DNA of 64,000 nucleotides, taken from positions 62,001 through 126,000 of the forward strand of contig CAJQUW010005339.1 in assembly GCA_907163375.1 (NCBI GenBank), given 5' to 3'. The translations under genes and the position numbers were made by a program. Shown piece after piece: positions 63,305 through 64,000 of this stretch. The notes beneath the pieces were generated by a model. That model made no database searches. It was not told the DNA's origin and was given only the letters and a program-made list of their open reading frames with translations. Position 1 is the first letter of the stretch. The number at the start of each line of letters is the position of its first letter. This DNA comes from Prostheceraeus crozeri. Taxonomy: Eukaryota > Platyhelminthes > Polycladida > Euryleptidae.

Positions 63305-64000
63305 TTGAATAACAAAAATTTATGCCAAACAGAAATAGTATACAATGAAAGAGGAAATTACATGCATCATAATATTATTTACAAAGGAAATGTAATATGT
63401 ACTGAAAAATATGAAATTATAAAAACATTATCACCAATAATGATTAATCATAATAATTATAAAGGATGTGGATTTCCCTATGAGTACGAAACCGAGCGTT
63501 CGTCTCTATTGTCAGAATATATACAGAAGTTAGAGATGTTACCGCAACTATATAAAAAACAATATCAACAAGAATATCAACAAGAGTTACAAATGTTACA
63601 TAATCAATATCAACAAGAATGTCAACAAGAAGAAACTATATTATTTCACAAATATATTGAAAAGAATTGAATCTTGAAGATGAAGAATATTTAAAATTAT
63701 CATACATAGTCTACCAACAATGTAATTCTCAATTTAATGAACTAGAATGTCATCCAAAAAATCTACAACAATATAAAGAATATTGTAAACAAAAAAGTCT
63801 ACAAGAATATCATATGGGTACAAATATGCTACGCAAAGAATATCATGAACAATATGAAGAACAATGTCGAAAGCAATATGAAAAACAATTTCAAAAACTA
63901 GAACACTGTCAAGAACAGTTAGAAATATTACAGCAGGAATATCAACAAAAGTTAAAAATGTTAAAGCAGCAGTTAATGCAACCAGCACAAGCGAATATAG
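63305..64000 (+). CDS. Tyr/Gln/Glu-rich region (broken)
   Basis: It first has N-Y-K-G-C-G-F-P-Y-E, then runs of short repeats such as Q-Y-Q-Q-E and E-Y-H-E-Q-Y. The nucleotide repeat is TATCAACAAGAA-like. The part to 63670 and the part after it are both repeat-rich. It lies where the polymerase protein would continue, so it may be a repeat expansion within that gene. Broken copy. Confidence 0.4.

Larger units (their letters stand above)
52574..64000. mobile_element. Polinton/Maverick (adintovirus-like) fossil
   Basis: It carries an adenain-like protease, retroviral-type integrase, PLA2-like protein, minor capsid proteins, double-jelly-roll capsid protein, fibre-like proteins, zinc-finger ORFs and the region preceding protein-primed DNA polymerase B, the standard Polinton gene set in a two-direction layout. 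The packaging ATPase and polymerase core are not in the window. It continues past 64000. It is clearly broken, with at least five damaged genes plus a piggyBac insertion. It is very AT-rich compared with its surroundings. Age is moderate: most protein motifs are still easily read. Confidence 0.85.

Overview
The window looks like a piece of an invertebrate animal genome, probably an aquatic one, that is built almost wholly of mobile elements. The reasons are the mix of families: two-ORF non-LTR retrotransposons (LINEs), a Penelope-like element with a GIY-YIG domain, hAT, Tc1, piggyBac and P-like DNA transposons, a Crypton-type tyrosine recombinase and a Polinton/adintovirus fossil. No ordinary host gene is evident. 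I cannot name the species.

Layout. 1-6219: right-hand part of a large element (G1). It holds a minus-strand cluster of unrecognised genes, including two paralogous gene types present twice, a small zinc-binding ORF and a DnaQ-like exonuclease-like stretch. It ends in a block of tandem terminal repeats at 5095-6219 and is interrupted by a 5'-truncated LINE (342-1372). 6345-7456 and 9043-10154: two near-identical 1112-bp hAT-type non-autonomous transposons in opposite orientation, each with a perfect 8-bp target duplication. 8488-10677: decayed Crypton-like tyrosine recombinase, split by the second hAT copy. 10846-14797: LINE A with both ORFs open. 14798-19416: remains of a P-like (THAP) transposon.

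19826-51316: one LINE (LINE D) spread over 31 kb because a giant element, G2 (22043-49111), sits inside it. G2 has inverted terminal arms of about 4 kb and an inner unique region (about 38095-44816) with unrecognised genes. Its outer repeats match those of G1. A Penelope-like element (23778-35877, target duplication gtcat) sits in G2's left arm. Three further elements sit in the Penelope-like element: LINE B (25587-29704), a Tc1-like element (29744-31258) and LINE C (about 32140-35487). Without the Penelope-like insertion G2 would be about 15 kb. The nesting gives an order of events: LINE D, then G2, then the Penelope-like element, then LINE B, LINE C and Tc1.

51317-64000: a 1.2-kb low-complexity stretch with repeated CACGTAGTC-like words, then a broken Polinton/adintovirus fossil. 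Recognisable parts are an adenain-like protease, retroviral-type integrase, parvovirus-like PLA2 domain, minor capsid proteins, double-jelly-roll capsid protein, fibre-like proteins, zinc-finger ORFs and the region before the DNA polymerase. A piggyBac element (55466-58656, flanked by TTAA) is inserted in one minor capsid gene.

The strongest leads are: (1) the G1/G2 family, a large element with multi-kilobase terminal arms whose genes I cannot place; (2) a shared A_AAU_UUU slippery sequence at the ORF1/ORF2 junction of all three two-ORF LINEs, with ORF2 always in the -1 frame and, in two of them, lacking a useful start codon; (3) a Penelope-like element whose GIY-YIG domain lies N-terminal to the reverse transcriptase.
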